Below are positions 1 to 7,590 of a stretch of 11,331 nt of DNA, piece by piece. Position 1 is the first letter of the stretch. Every line of letters begins with the position of its first letter. The notes under the pieces are model-generated. The model ran no database searches. It was given only the letters and a program-made list of their open reading frames with translations, and was not told where the DNA came from. Position numbers and translations under genes: made by a program. Source of the DNA: an uncultured Clostridium sp. (GTDB lineage: Bacteria > Bacillota > Clostridia > Lachnospirales > Lachnospiraceae); the NCBI GenBank assembly GCA_958349075.1, contig CATWBR010000104.1:1-11331 (forward strand), in the 5' to 3' direction.

Positions 1-2
1 AT

Positions 3-1952
3 ATTACACTGTCGTTCCTGATCCTGTGTATGACCATGTACATCAGGGAGGCTCTGGAATTTTCCATATTTCCATCCATCCTTCTGATTACAACGCTGTT
101 CCGTCTTGGACTGAACATCTCATCCACACGGCGGATCCTGTTTAACAACGGCAATGCAGGACAGGTGGTCAAGACCTTTGGTGAGTTTGTTATCAGAGGA
201 AACGTGGTCATCGGTTTTGTAATATTCTTAATTATCGTTTTAGTTCAGTTTATCGTCATCACTAAGGGTTCGGAGCGAGTGGCGGAGGTTGCCGCCAGGT
301 TTACCCTGGATGCGATGCCTGGAAAACAGATGGCCATAGACGCGGACTTAAACAGCGGACTCATTGACGAAAACCAGGCCAGAACCAGGCGTTCCAAAAT
401 TCAGAGGGAGGCCGATTTCTTCGGTTCCATGGATGGCGCCACTAAGTTCGTAAAGGGAGATGCCATCATCTCCATCATTATTACACTGATTAACTTTATC
501 GGTGGTCTTATCGTTGGTTTTACCAATCATCAGGGATCCTTTTCCGACATCATGCAGATCTACACGACGGCTACCATTGGCGACGGACTGGTATCCCAGA
601 TTCCTGCCCTGCTGATTTCGGTGGCAACCGGTATGATCGTTACCAGATCGGCTTCGGAAAATAATCTGAGTGAAGATGTAGCCGGCCAGTTTTTAGCCCA
701 GCCCAAGGTCATCATGATTGCAGGCACGGCAATTCTCTGTCTGGTACTGATTCCAGGATTTCCAGTGCCCCAGATCCTTGTTATTTCGGCATTCATGATA
801 GGGGGCGGTTACTATTTACAGAAAAAAGAAAAAAGCATTGCAGAGGAAGCGGCGGCCGCTCCCGGCCTTGTTGAGACCGAGGTAACCAGCGAGGCATCCT
901 TCTATAAAAACATTGAAAATGTGTACGGGCTACTGAGCGTAGAACAGATTGAGATGGAATTCGGCTACAGCCTGATACCGCTGGTGGACGAATCAAGCGG
1001 AGGCAATTTTATCGACCGCGTGGTTATGTTCAGAAAACAGATGGCAGTGGAAATGGGATTTGTCATTCCTTCTGTCAGAATCAAAGACAGCGGACAATTA
1101 AACCCCAACCAGTACAGTATACTTCTGAAGGGGGAGGAAGTGGCGAGAGGCGATATTCTGACGGATCATTTCCTGGCGCTGGCTCCCGGTGATGACAGCG
1201 ACGATATCCCGGGAATTGAAACCGTGGATCCCGCGTTCCATATTCCGGCAAAATGGATCAGTGAAGATAAAAAGATTCAGGCCGAACTGGCCGGATATAC
1301 ACTGATTGATCCGACCTCGGTTATTATCACGCACCTGTCGGAGATTATCAAGGAACATCTGCATGAGCTGCTCAACAGACAGGAAGTCAACAATCTGCTG
1401 GAAAACTTAAAGAAGACCAACAGCACCATAATAGAAGACACCATACCGTCCATCATCACAGTGGGCAATCTCCAGAAGGTGCTTGCGAATCTCCTCCGGG
1501 AAGGCGTGCCGATCCGGGATATGGAGACGATTATCGAGACGCTGTCCGACTACGGCTCCCAGGTCAAGGATACAGATATGCTGACCGAATATGTGAGACA
1601 GGCGCTTAAGAGAACCATTTCACACCGCTTCTCAGAGGCCGGACAGATGAAGGTGATAAGCCTCGATGAAAAGATAGAGAATATGATTATGTCCTCCGTG
1701 AAAAAGATGGACACCGGTTCTTATCTGGCGCTGGATCCGGTGACGATCCAGAAAATCATCAATGTATCGACGGAGGAGATCGGTAAAATTAAAGAGCTGG
1801 TCAACGTGCCGATCGTGCTTACATCGCCGGTGGTAAGGATTTATTTCAAAAAACTGATCGATCAGTTTTATCCGAATGTCACGGTGGTGTCCTTCAGCGA
1901 GATTGATAACAATATCCAGATTCAGGCACTGGGCAGTATAGCATTAAATTAA
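3..1952 (+). CDS. flhA: Flagellar biosynthesis protein FlhA, 5'-truncated by window edge
   Basis: FlhA is the large inner-membrane subunit of the flagellar type III export gate; its membrane part conducts protons and its cytoplasmic part forms a ring that docks chaperone-substrate complexes. The reading frame is already open at base 3, and the residues before the first ATG (base 30) match the first membrane segments of FlhA. The gene therefore starts upstream, and roughly 35-45 N-terminal residues are missing. The FHIPEP-family signature FRLGLNISSTRRIL lies near window residues 33-46, followed by the conserved ERVAEVAARFTLDAMPGKQM stretch. Membrane segments continue to about residue 275, then a charged linker leads to the cytoplasmic domain, with MFRKQMAVEMGFVIPSVRI and ALDPVTIQKI blocks. 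The C-terminus is complete. The sigma factor gene follows after 23 nt, so no flhF, flhG or che genes lie between, unlike Bacillus. Family assignment is near certain. Confidence 0.97.
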   Translation: MTLSFLILCMTMYIREALEFSIFPSILLITTLFRLGLNISSTRRILFNNGNAGQVVKTFGEFVIRGNVVIGFVIFLIIVLVQFIVITKGSERVAEVAARFTLDAMPGKQMAIDADLNSGLIDENQARTRRSKIQREADFFGSMDGATKFVKGDAIISIIITLINFIGGLIVGFTNHQGSFSDIMQIYTTATIGDGLVSQIPALLISVATGMIVTRSASENNLSEDVAGQFLAQPKVIMIAGTAILCLVLIPGFPVPQILVISAFMIGGGYYLQKKEKSIAEEAAAAPGLVETEVTSEASFYKNIENVYGLLSVEQIEMEFGYSLIPLVDESSGGNFIDRVVMFRKQMAVEMGFVIPSVRIKDSGQLNPNQYSILLKGEEVARGDILTDHFLALAPGDDSDDIPGIETVDPAFHIPAKWISEDKKIQAELAGYTLIDPTSVIITHLSEIIKEHLHELLNRQEVNNLLENLKKTNSTIIEDTIPSIITVGNLQKVLANLLREGVPIRDMETIIETLSDYGSQVKDTDMLTEYVRQALKRTISHRFSEAGQMKVISLDEKIENMIMSSVKKMDTGSYLALDPVTIQKIINVSTEEIGKIKELVNVPIVLTSPVVRIYFKKLIDQFYPNVTVVSFSEIDNNIQIQALGSIALN

Positions 1953-1975
1953 CGAAAGCAAAGAGATAGGTGCCT

Positions 1976-2788
1976 ATGGAAAGCAGCCGAAAAAACCCTG
2001 AAAAAAGAGGCCCCGAATGTGGTGTCCGGGAAAACAGAGATTTTGTAAGCCTCCTGGAACAGTATCAGAAAACAGGAGCTCAGGATCTGCGCAACGACCT
2101 GACCATGAGCTGTCTTTATATTGTACGTTCGGCGGCCGCGCAGTTGCGCGGGATTGCCACAGGCAGTGCGCAGGAAGAGGATTTAATCAATCAGGGGGTG
2201 CTGGCCCTGATGGACTGCATGGACCGGTATGACAATACAAAAGGAGCCAAATTTGAGACGTATGCCTATATAAGAGTCCGCGGCGCGCTGATCGACTATA
2301 TCAGAAAGCAGGACTGGGTGCCTCACAGGGCAAGAAACTTTAATAAAAAAATTGAGGAGGCATGTGCCTTTCTCGCCAACCGTGATATGAGGGAGCCTGA
2401 TGCGGCAGAAATTGCACGTTATATGGATCTTCCAAAGGAGAAGGTGGAGAGCCACATGCAGTATATGAACCATTCCGTTGTAATATCGCTGGAATCGATG
2501 CTGGAGGACCTGACGGGGACCGTCCTGCGAACGGAGCCGGAGAACCGGAATGATTCGTACAAGCCGGAGGAGAGTCTGTTCTATAAAGACATCTGCGGGG
2601 CGCTGACGCGCTCCATCGATGCGCTGGCGGAAAAGGAACGGCTTGTAGTTACTCTTTACTATTATGAAGAACTAAAATACTCGGAAATAGCAGAGATTCT
2701 GGAAATAAGCGAGTCCAGAGTCTGCCAGATCCACACAAAGGCCATCACAAAGCTGAAAGCGGATTTGGACGAGTATGTGAGAGGATGA
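1976..2788 (+). CDS. fliA: Flagellar/motility RNA polymerase sigma factor, FliA/SigD/WhiG family (sigma-28)
   Basis: This sigma factor directs RNA polymerase to late flagellar promoters such as flagellin. Numbering from ATG 1976 (270 aa): region 2 spans about 40-120, with EEDLINQGVLALMDCMDRYD (region 2.1/2.2) and YIRVRGALIDYIRKQDWVPH (2.3/2.4, -10 recognition); region 3 is about 121-172; region 4 is about 205-262, with the helix-turn-helix YSEIAEILEISESRVCQIH. Region 1 is absent, as is normal for group 3 factors. The open frame reaches a GTG at 1970, but AGATAGG at 1964-1970 is correctly spaced only for the ATG at 1976, so I prefer the ATG. The gene sits directly after flhA and 4 nt before a rod gene, so it is co-transcribed with the basal-body genes, and its anti-sigma FlgM is not in the window. 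A promoter fitting its expected target lies before flagellin at 9896-9922. Confidence 0.95.
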   Translation: MESSRKNPEKRGPECGVRENRDFVSLLEQYQKTGAQDLRNDLTMSCLYIVRSAAAQLRGIATGSAQEEDLINQGVLALMDCMDRYDNTKGAKFETYAYIRVRGALIDYIRKQDWVPHRARNFNKKIEEACAFLANRDMREPDAAEIARYMDLPKEKVESHMQYMNHSVVISLESMLEDLTGTVLRTEPENRNDSYKPEESLFYKDICGALTRSIDALAEKERLVVTLYYYEELKYSEIAEILEISESRVCQIHTKAITKLKADLDEYVRG

Positions 2789-2792
2789 GAGT

Positions 2793-3530
2793 ATGTTTTC
2801 AGGATTTTATACAGCGGCCTCAGGTATGCTGATGAACCGCAGGGCACTGGACGTGACGGCCGACAATATGGCAAACCAGAAGACGCCGGGATTTAGAAGT
2901 AAGCGTATGGTCGGAACCACCTTCGATCAGCAGCTTGTGCGTCAGATGGGAGGCGTGACTGCACCCATCGGCCAGGGCTCACCAATCGCCATTGTAGCCG
3001 AGGAGGCCACAAATTTTGAAGAGGGAATCATCGTGGATACGGACAATCCTTACAATATGGCAATTCACGGGGACGGATTCTTCGTGATACAGGGGGAGAA
3101 CGGCGAATTCCTGACGAGAAACGGAAACTTCGACAAAGACGCGGAGGGATATCTGGTCCTTCCGGGAAAAGGGTATGTTGTCGGAGATATGGGACCGATC
3201 GAAATCGGGGAGGATGGATTCAACGTTGGAACAAACGGTGTGATCTATGATAACCAGGGCGGAGAACTGGATTTGTTCCGGATTGTCGAAGCGGATAATT
3301 ATGAAAATCTGACCGTTTATGACAACGGAATGTTCGGCGCCGGTACGGCGCAACTGACGGAGAGTTATCCGGAAGTATATCAGGGGAAGCTGGAGCAGTC
3401 CAACGTGAATCTGAATGACGAAATGGCGAGGTCTATGGAAATACAGCGGGCATTTCAGTCCTGCAGCCGCGCGCTTACAATTATCGATCAGATGAACCAG
3501 AAGACGGTATCGGAGATAGGGAAGATCTAA
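2793..3530 (+). CDS. Flagellar hook-basal body (rod) protein, FlgF/FlgG family, FlhO-type
   Basis: A 245-aa axial protein of the flagellar rod, exported through the FlhA/FlhB gate and assembled through the cell wall. The N-terminal rod domain is seen at about residues 5-35 (LDVTADNMANQKTPGFR, the Flg_bb_rod motif). A central FlgE/F/G-like beta domain includes NMAIHGDGFFVIQ followed by TRNGNF at about 89-112. The C-terminal amphipathic helix domain is about 197-245 (LEQSNVNLNDEM). These terminal helices pack as the D0 coiled coil in the rod. It starts 4 nt after the sigma-factor stop, with an AGAGG site at 2780-2784 inside the previous gene's end, so translation is probably coupled. Together with the next gene it resembles the Bacillus flhO-flhP pair. 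Whether it is functionally FlgF or FlgG cannot be told by reading alone. The family call is firm. Confidence 0.92.
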   Translation: MFSGFYTAASGMLMNRRALDVTADNMANQKTPGFRSKRMVGTTFDQQLVRQMGGVTAPIGQGSPIAIVAEEATNFEEGIIVDTDNPYNMAIHGDGFFVIQGENGEFLTRNGNFDKDAEGYLVLPGKGYVVGDMGPIEIGEDGFNVGTNGVIYDNQGGELDLFRIVEADNYENLTVYDNGMFGAGTAQLTESYPEVYQGKLEQSNVNLNDEMARSMEIQRAFQSCSRALTIIDQMNQKTVSEIGKI

Positions 3531-3540
3531 TCGATCTTCC
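3520..3540 (+). other. 8-bp perfect inverted repeat across a rod-gene stop codon, next to the following RBS
   Basis: GGAAGATC (3520-3527) and GATCTTCC (3533-3540) are perfect inverted repeats separated by TAATC. The stop codon TAA (3528-3530) sits in the loop. The AGGAGG ribosome binding site of the next rod gene begins at the very next base (3541-3546). No T-run follows, so this is not a terminator. It may tune re-initiation or mRNA processing between the two rod genes; that role is inference. Confidence 0.5.
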
Positions 3541-3554
3541 AGGAGGAATTATAA

Positions 3555-4349
3555 ATGAACAGTGCATTTTATTCGGCAGTCTCCGGGATGAAATCATTTC
3601 AGTCGGAACTGGATGTGACGGCCAACAACATGTCGAACATCAACACAACGGGATTTAAAACGTCAAAGGTATCATTTGACGAGCTGATAAAGACACAGAT
3701 GGACACAAAGTCTGAGGGCGAACACTTAGTGGGACACGGAATCAAGGTAGGCCAGGTCAAAACCAATATGACGGCGGGAAACCTGATTCCATCAGAAAGC
3801 CCCCTGGATTTTGCCATTGTGGGAAATGCCTATTTTGCTATTGAGGGCGGGGAAGACGAAGAGGAGCCATTATATACAAGGGACGGTTCCTTTCAGATAT
3901 CGGCAACGGATGACGGCAATTATCTTACCACAGCGGACGGGCACTATGTGCTCAGCATGGATGGAGATTATATCGAGCTGGAGTACAAGACTGTGAAGGG
4001 AAAGGGAGACCGCGACGAAGAGACGAATGTCCTGGATCTGGAAAACCTGAAAGACAAGATAGGCCTGTTCACATGTGACAACCCGGCCGGTCTGTCCGCA
4101 GCAGGAAGTAACCGTTTCCGCACTAGTGAGACCAGCGGAGAGTGGTATGAGGTGGAGGAGGAAGAAGCCGGCGAAGACGGACAGATGAGCAGTAATCCTA
4201 AAATTATTGCCATGGCTTTGGAAGGCTCCAACGCGAATATCGGTACGGAGATGGTCAATATTATCGAGTCACAGAGGGGATTTCAGCTCAACAGCAGGAT
4301 TGTCACGGTAGCGGATCAGATTGAGGAAATGATTAATAATCTGAGATAA
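3555..4349 (+). CDS. flgG: Flagellar basal-body rod protein, FlgG family (FlhP-type)
   Basis: A 264-aa rod component, the second of two tandem rod genes and paralogous to its upstream neighbour. The N-terminal rod motif LDVTANNMSNINTTGFKTSK lies at about residues 19-38. The FlgE/F/G-type central domain contains LDFAIVGNAYFAIEGG followed by TRDGSF. The C-terminal domain at about 222-264 has EGSNANIGTEMVNIIESQRG and a helix ending in MINNLR, which is a good FlgG-style ending. Two acidic stretches (EDEEE near residue 100 and EVEEEEAGEDG near 198-208) are more charged than in typical FlgG. AGGAGG at 3541-3546 lies 8 nt before the ATG. The length is close to FlgG (about 260 aa). It ends the tightly spaced flhA-fliA-rod gene run, and a 128-nt gap follows. 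FlgG versus FlgF function is inferred from the C-terminal pattern only. Confidence 0.88.
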   Translation: MNSAFYSAVSGMKSFQSELDVTANNMSNINTTGFKTSKVSFDELIKTQMDTKSEGEHLVGHGIKVGQVKTNMTAGNLIPSESPLDFAIVGNAYFAIEGGEDEEEPLYTRDGSFQISATDDGNYLTTADGHYVLSMDGDYIELEYKTVKGKGDRDEETNVLDLENLKDKIGLFTCDNPAGLSAAGSNRFRTSETSGEWYEVEEEEAGEDGQMSSNPKIIAMALEGSNANIGTEMVNIIESQRGFQLNSRIVTVADQIEEMINNLR

Positions 4350-4407
4350 CCTGCAAATTGCAGATTATAAAAAGAAGGTATACCGACAGGAATTGTGCAC
4401 CGTGGGA

Positions 4408-4435
4408 TTGACAGGCAGGGATGCTTAAGTGTAAC
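4408..4435 (+). promoter_or_regulatory. Putative vegetative (sigma-A) promoter upstream of the fapA-pilZ gene group
   Basis: TTGACA at 4408-4413 is a perfect -35. After 16 nt, TGTAAC (4430-4435) matches the -10 consensus at 4 of 6 positions. Transcription would start near 4442, leaving about 36 nt of leader before the ATG at 4478. This fits the only sizeable gap in the first 8.7 kb and suggests that the next four genes can be expressed apart from the basal-body operon. The weak -10 keeps confidence moderate. Confidence 0.45.
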
Positions 4436-4465
4436 CTAAGATTAAAGATTACATCATGGCTGTAC

Positions 4466-4472
4466 AGGAGGG
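4466..4472 (+). promoter_or_regulatory. Ribosome binding site that fixes the fapA start
   Basis: AGGAGGG lies 5 nt before the ATG at 4478. The frame is open further upstream to an ATG at 4421, but that codon lacks a comparable site and lies upstream of the transcription start predicted from the promoter at 4408-4435. The start at 4478 is therefore preferred. Confidence 0.75.
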
Positions 4473-4477
4473 ATCTT

Positions 4478-6187
4478 ATGGGACAGAAAAACGGGATATT
4501 CGGATTTTTCTCAAAAAAGAAGAAAATCGCGGCGGAAGAGGAAATGCGGGACGAAGAATACCGTGAGCCGGAAGAAAAGAAGAAATTCCGGTTGAGAGAT
4601 CTGGATCCGGACGAGGGCTACCTGAAAGAAGAGACGGAGAAAGCCGCGGAACAGGCATCCGACAGTATGAGTGGACTGATCGAGACAGTGGAAGACTGGA
4701 ACGATAAGGAAAAGAAAAAAGAACTGGGAGCAGAAGCGGCCGGTGATGCAGAGACTGTTACCGGGAATGAAAGCGGCTCAGAGACTTTGCCGGAAGAGCT
4801 CACGGAGACAGAACCGAGAGATGCCACGGTGGAGATTGCCGTAGCGGAGGACAAGATGAGCGCTTCTATCCTTGTCGGCAGCCCTGCAGGCGGCGGCAAA
4901 GACATCTCATTCGAGGAGCTGAGGGACCGCCTGGAACAGATGGGGATCGAGTACGGCGTTGATGAAGATAAACTGAAGGAAATAGTGGAAAATGAGCTGT
5001 ACAATCAGGTATTTCTCTTTGCTGAAGGGAAACCGGCGGCAGACGGAAAGAACGGTAAGATAAAAGACTTTTTTCCGCGCCATAAAGAGGTGAAATTTGC
5101 CTCCAAGGAAAATGACAGCATTGATTTTAAAAGTACCAACTATATCCATAATGTGAAGGCCGGGGAGATTGTCTGCGAGCTGACGCCGCCGGAACCGCCG
5201 GAGGACGGTGTGGATATCTTCGGCAACACTGTGTATGGTAAAACGGGCGTTATGCCCCCCATACCGCAGGGTAAAAACGTAGTCTATAACGAAGAGAAAG
5301 ACAAACTGATCACGGCCTGTGAGGGAAACTTATCATTCCGTACCGGGCGTTTTCATGTGGAAAAAATCTTAAATATCGGCGGAAATGTGGATAACTCTGT
5401 TGGAAATATCGATTTCACCGGGAGCGTCAGCGTAAAAGGAGATGTGCTGGAGGGTTTTACGGTAAAGGCCAAGGGCGACATTACAGTAATGGGAATTGTG
5501 GAAGGGGCAACCCTGATCGCAGGCGGCAGCATCACTCTATATAAAGGGATGCGGGGAATGAAGAGCGGCTGTCTGGAATCAGCAGGCGATGTCACTGCCA
5601 AATTCCTGGAAGACTGCCGGATTTATGCCAAAGGAAATATTCAGGCGGAATACATCATAAACTCTGAAGTATCGTGCGGCAACAATCTTACATTGAACGG
5701 CCGGAGAGCCGCGTTTATCGGCGGCGTCTGCTCGGTCTACAATGTGATGGATGTAAAGACGGTGGGCGCCATGAGTCAGATTACGACGCTGGTGACTCTG
5801 GGCGTGACCCCGCAGCTTTTAGAAGAGGTTGAAAGCCTGAAAAAAGAGATTGCGGATATCACTGCGCAGCTTGACGAATGCCGCAAAAATATCAATTACC
5901 TGAACACAAGACAGAAGGCGGGAACGATTACGCCAAAACAGACAGAGAAGCTTAACGAATTAAAGATATGGCTGCCCGTCAACACCATGAAGCAGAAAAA
6001 GATGAAGGATCAGATGCAGAATTTGACTTCCCGGTTAAAAGAAGTTAAAAAATCCAGACTTCTCGCCAGAGAAGTGTACGGCGGAACCATTATTTCAATC
6101 GGCGACAGCCGTCTGGTAATATCGAGGAAGGAAGAAAACTGCAGCTATTATTATATGGATGGGCAGATTAAGAGAGGATTGCGGTAA
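4478..6187 (+). CDS. fapA: FapA / DUF342 family protein with acidic N-terminal extension
   Basis: A 569-aa member of the flagellar assembly protein A (DUF342) family. In Vibrio vulnificus FapA affects flagellation; the role in Firmicutes is not established. The first ~16 residues are short and basic (MGQKNGIFGFFSKKKK). They are followed by a low-complexity Glu/Lys/Asp-rich stretch to about residue 115 that looks disordered. The DUF342 N-terminal region follows (about 120-290, with ISFEELRDRLEQMGIEYGV and VDIFGNTVYGKTG). A glycine-punctuated array of short beta strands at about 296-430 (GDVLEGFTVKAKGDITVMG and similar units) implies a right-handed beta-helix. A coiled coil spans about 446-528. 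No signal peptide or membrane segment is seen, so it is cytoplasmic. Its stop overlaps the next start by one base (TAATG). The position beside rod, FliK-like and PilZ genes supports a motility role. Confidence 0.85.
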   Translation: MGQKNGIFGFFSKKKKIAAEEEMRDEEYREPEEKKKFRLRDLDPDEGYLKEETEKAAEQASDSMSGLIETVEDWNDKEKKKELGAEAAGDAETVTGNESGSETLPEELTETEPRDATVEIAVAEDKMSASILVGSPAGGGKDISFEELRDRLEQMGIEYGVDEDKLKEIVENELYNQVFLFAEGKPAADGKNGKIKDFFPRHKEVKFASKENDSIDFKSTNYIHNVKAGEIVCELTPPEPPEDGVDIFGNTVYGKTGVMPPIPQGKNVVYNEEKDKLITACEGNLSFRTGRFHVEKILNIGGNVDNSVGNIDFTGSVSVKGDVLEGFTVKAKGDITVMGIVEGATLIAGGSITLYKGMRGMKSGCLESAGDVTAKFLEDCRIYAKGNIQAEYIINSEVSCGNNLTLNGRRAAFIGGVCSVYNVMDVKTVGAMSQITTLVTLGVTPQLLEEVESLKKEIADITAQLDECRKNINYLNTRQKAGTITPKQTEKLNELKIWLPVNTMKQKKMKDQMQNLTSRLKEVKKSRLLAREVYGGTIISIGDSRLVISRKEENCSYYYMDGQIKRGLR

Positions 6188-7590
6188 TGGCAGATATACT
6201 CAGAGTGACGTCGCCGGTTTTAAGTAAAAATGTAGTAGAATCAAATAAACCGGTGGCCGACCCGTCCATTCCCTTTGATCTTCAGGAGATCAGCCACATC
6301 GTGAAAAATCCGAACAGCAGCAGTCTGTTGGGACAGCACAATGTGCTGCAGAAGGAGACGGGTTCAGCAGTTTTGATGAACCTCCTAAAGGATCCGGACG
6401 TCACGGTGAATTATCTTAAAAACATATACATGCTGGAGGAGATCATCAGTCTTCTCCCGGTGAATAATAAAACAGTGACGCAGGAGATACAGCAGTTGTT
6501 CCAGTCACTTCTGATTAAACCGGATCAGATTGTGGAGGAATTGTTAAAGCAGGAGTATGCGTCCACGCTTTTTAAGGGGCCGTTATTTGAGACCCTGCGG
6601 GAACTGCTGCGGGATAATCCCGATATGTCAAAAGAAATCGCCGACCTCTTAAAATCGGTCAACGGTACCATAGCGAGGCAGGATGTGATCGATTCCGCGG
6701 CCAACAGTATGGAATATTTGAGGGAGCAGCTTGCCGGGAGCAGCCGGCTGTCAGGGCGTATTGACGCGATATTGGAACAGCTTCGGGCGCCGGACAGCGC
6801 CGGACAGTTCCAGGAATTGAAGAGCGGAATCCTTGAGCTTCTGAGGGATTTGGAGAGCAGTATCCTCTACAGCCCGCAGGTAGCCAAGGTTGTACCCATC
6901 ATCATATACAACCTCTCCCGGTTTCAGGACAATGAGTCCTTTTTCCAGGAGGCCCTCCTCAATGTGCTCATTCACATCAACGGGAGAGAGAGTAAAGAAG
7001 CGTTAAAGCACATGATATTCGACTATATGGAGGGGTTCCGTACAGGAGAGTCGGTTCAGAACCGTTCCCGGATCATGGATGTACTGGCTGAGATCATCAG
7101 CAAACAGGACAGGGAATCGGAGATGGCCAGCTTAAATGGTGATAAGATAGAAAAAATCATTGTGAGCCTCTTATCTTCCCCCTGCAACTATACACCGCTG
7201 CTGCATTTTGTTATTCCCGTGGAATTTCAGGGACTGAATGCATTTTCCGAGTTGTGGATCGATCCCAATGACAGCGGTTCGAAAAACTACAAGGGCGAAA
7301 AAGACGGAGAGAGCCATGTGCACGTGCTGGTGACCTTCGATATCAGCGGAATCGGCCAATTTGAGGCGGAGTTCATGGCAGATGGAAAAGAACTGTCCTT
7401 CTACTTGTTCTGCCCCGGAGATTACGCTAAAATTTTCTCAGGACTGATTCCCGAATTTTCCGGGATCATTCAGGAAAAAGGATACCGCCTGTCGGAGATT
7501 AAGGTGGATAAACTGGATAAAAACCGATCTCTGATGGATGTATTTAAAACTCTGCCATATAAAAGGACTGGTGTCGATGTCAAAATCTAA
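6187..7590 (+). CDS. Helical protein with FliK-type (hook-length control) C-terminal domain, YlqG-like position
   Basis: I do not recognise the full 467-aa protein. Residues ~1-320 are predicted by eye to be mostly alpha-helical, with many LLxxLL-type heptads, no signal peptide and no membrane segment. From about residue 350 the pattern changes: an ELWIDP motif, then alternating strands (GQFEAEFMADGKELSFYLF), a helix with LIPEFSGIIQEKGY, and LSEIKV. This order matches the FliK C-terminal domain (LxLxP, then GxVxVxxxxxxGxLxVxF, then LxxxLxxxGxxLxxVxV), which in flagella contacts the FlhB cytoplasmic domain to switch export from hook to filament proteins. The N-terminal half is not Pro/Gln-rich like a classical FliK ruler. 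The start overlaps the fapA stop by 1 nt, with AGAGAGG at 6171-6177; the end overlaps the FlhB-like gene by 14 nt. FliK homology is inferred from pattern, not proven. Confidence 0.62.
   Translation: MADILRVTSPVLSKNVVESNKPVADPSIPFDLQEISHIVKNPNSSSLLGQHNVLQKETGSAVLMNLLKDPDVTVNYLKNIYMLEEIISLLPVNNKTVTQEIQQLFQSLLIKPDQIVEELLKQEYASTLFKGPLFETLRELLRDNPDMSKEIADLLKSVNGTIARQDVIDSAANSMEYLREQLAGSSRLSGRIDAILEQLRAPDSAGQFQELKSGILELLRDLESSILYSPQVAKVVPIIIYNLSRFQDNESFFQEALLNVLIHINGRESKEALKHMIFDYMEGFRTGESVQNRSRIMDVLAEIISKQDRESEMASLNGDKIEKIIVSLLSSPCNYTPLLHFVIPVEFQGLNAFSELWIDPNDSGSKNYKGEKDGESHVHVLVTFDISGIGQFEAEFMADGKELSFYLFCPGDYAKIFSGLIPEFSGIIQEKGYRLSEIKVDKLDKNRSLMDVFKTLPYKRTGVDVKI

Noticed and set aside
3897..3904. 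Perfect reverse-strand sigma-28 -10 (ATATCGGC on the + strand), also at 5373-5380
   Set aside because: Neither has the TTTA needed 15 nt further on, so no antisense promoter is supported.
4351..4363. Dyad CTGCAA-A-TTGCAG after the second rod gene as a terminator
   Set aside because: The stem is short with almost no loop and is not followed by a T-run; at most a weak operator-like dyad.
4368..4389. TAAA followed by ACCGACAG as a sigma-28 promoter before fapA
   Set aside because: The spacing is only 10 nt instead of about 15 and the -10 core is poor.
4618..5004. 128-codon reverse-strand open frame opposite fapA (and similar reverse frames elsewhere)
   Set aside because: Its Ser-rich composition is a mirror of the Glu/Lys-rich coding strand; no ribosome site or family pattern.
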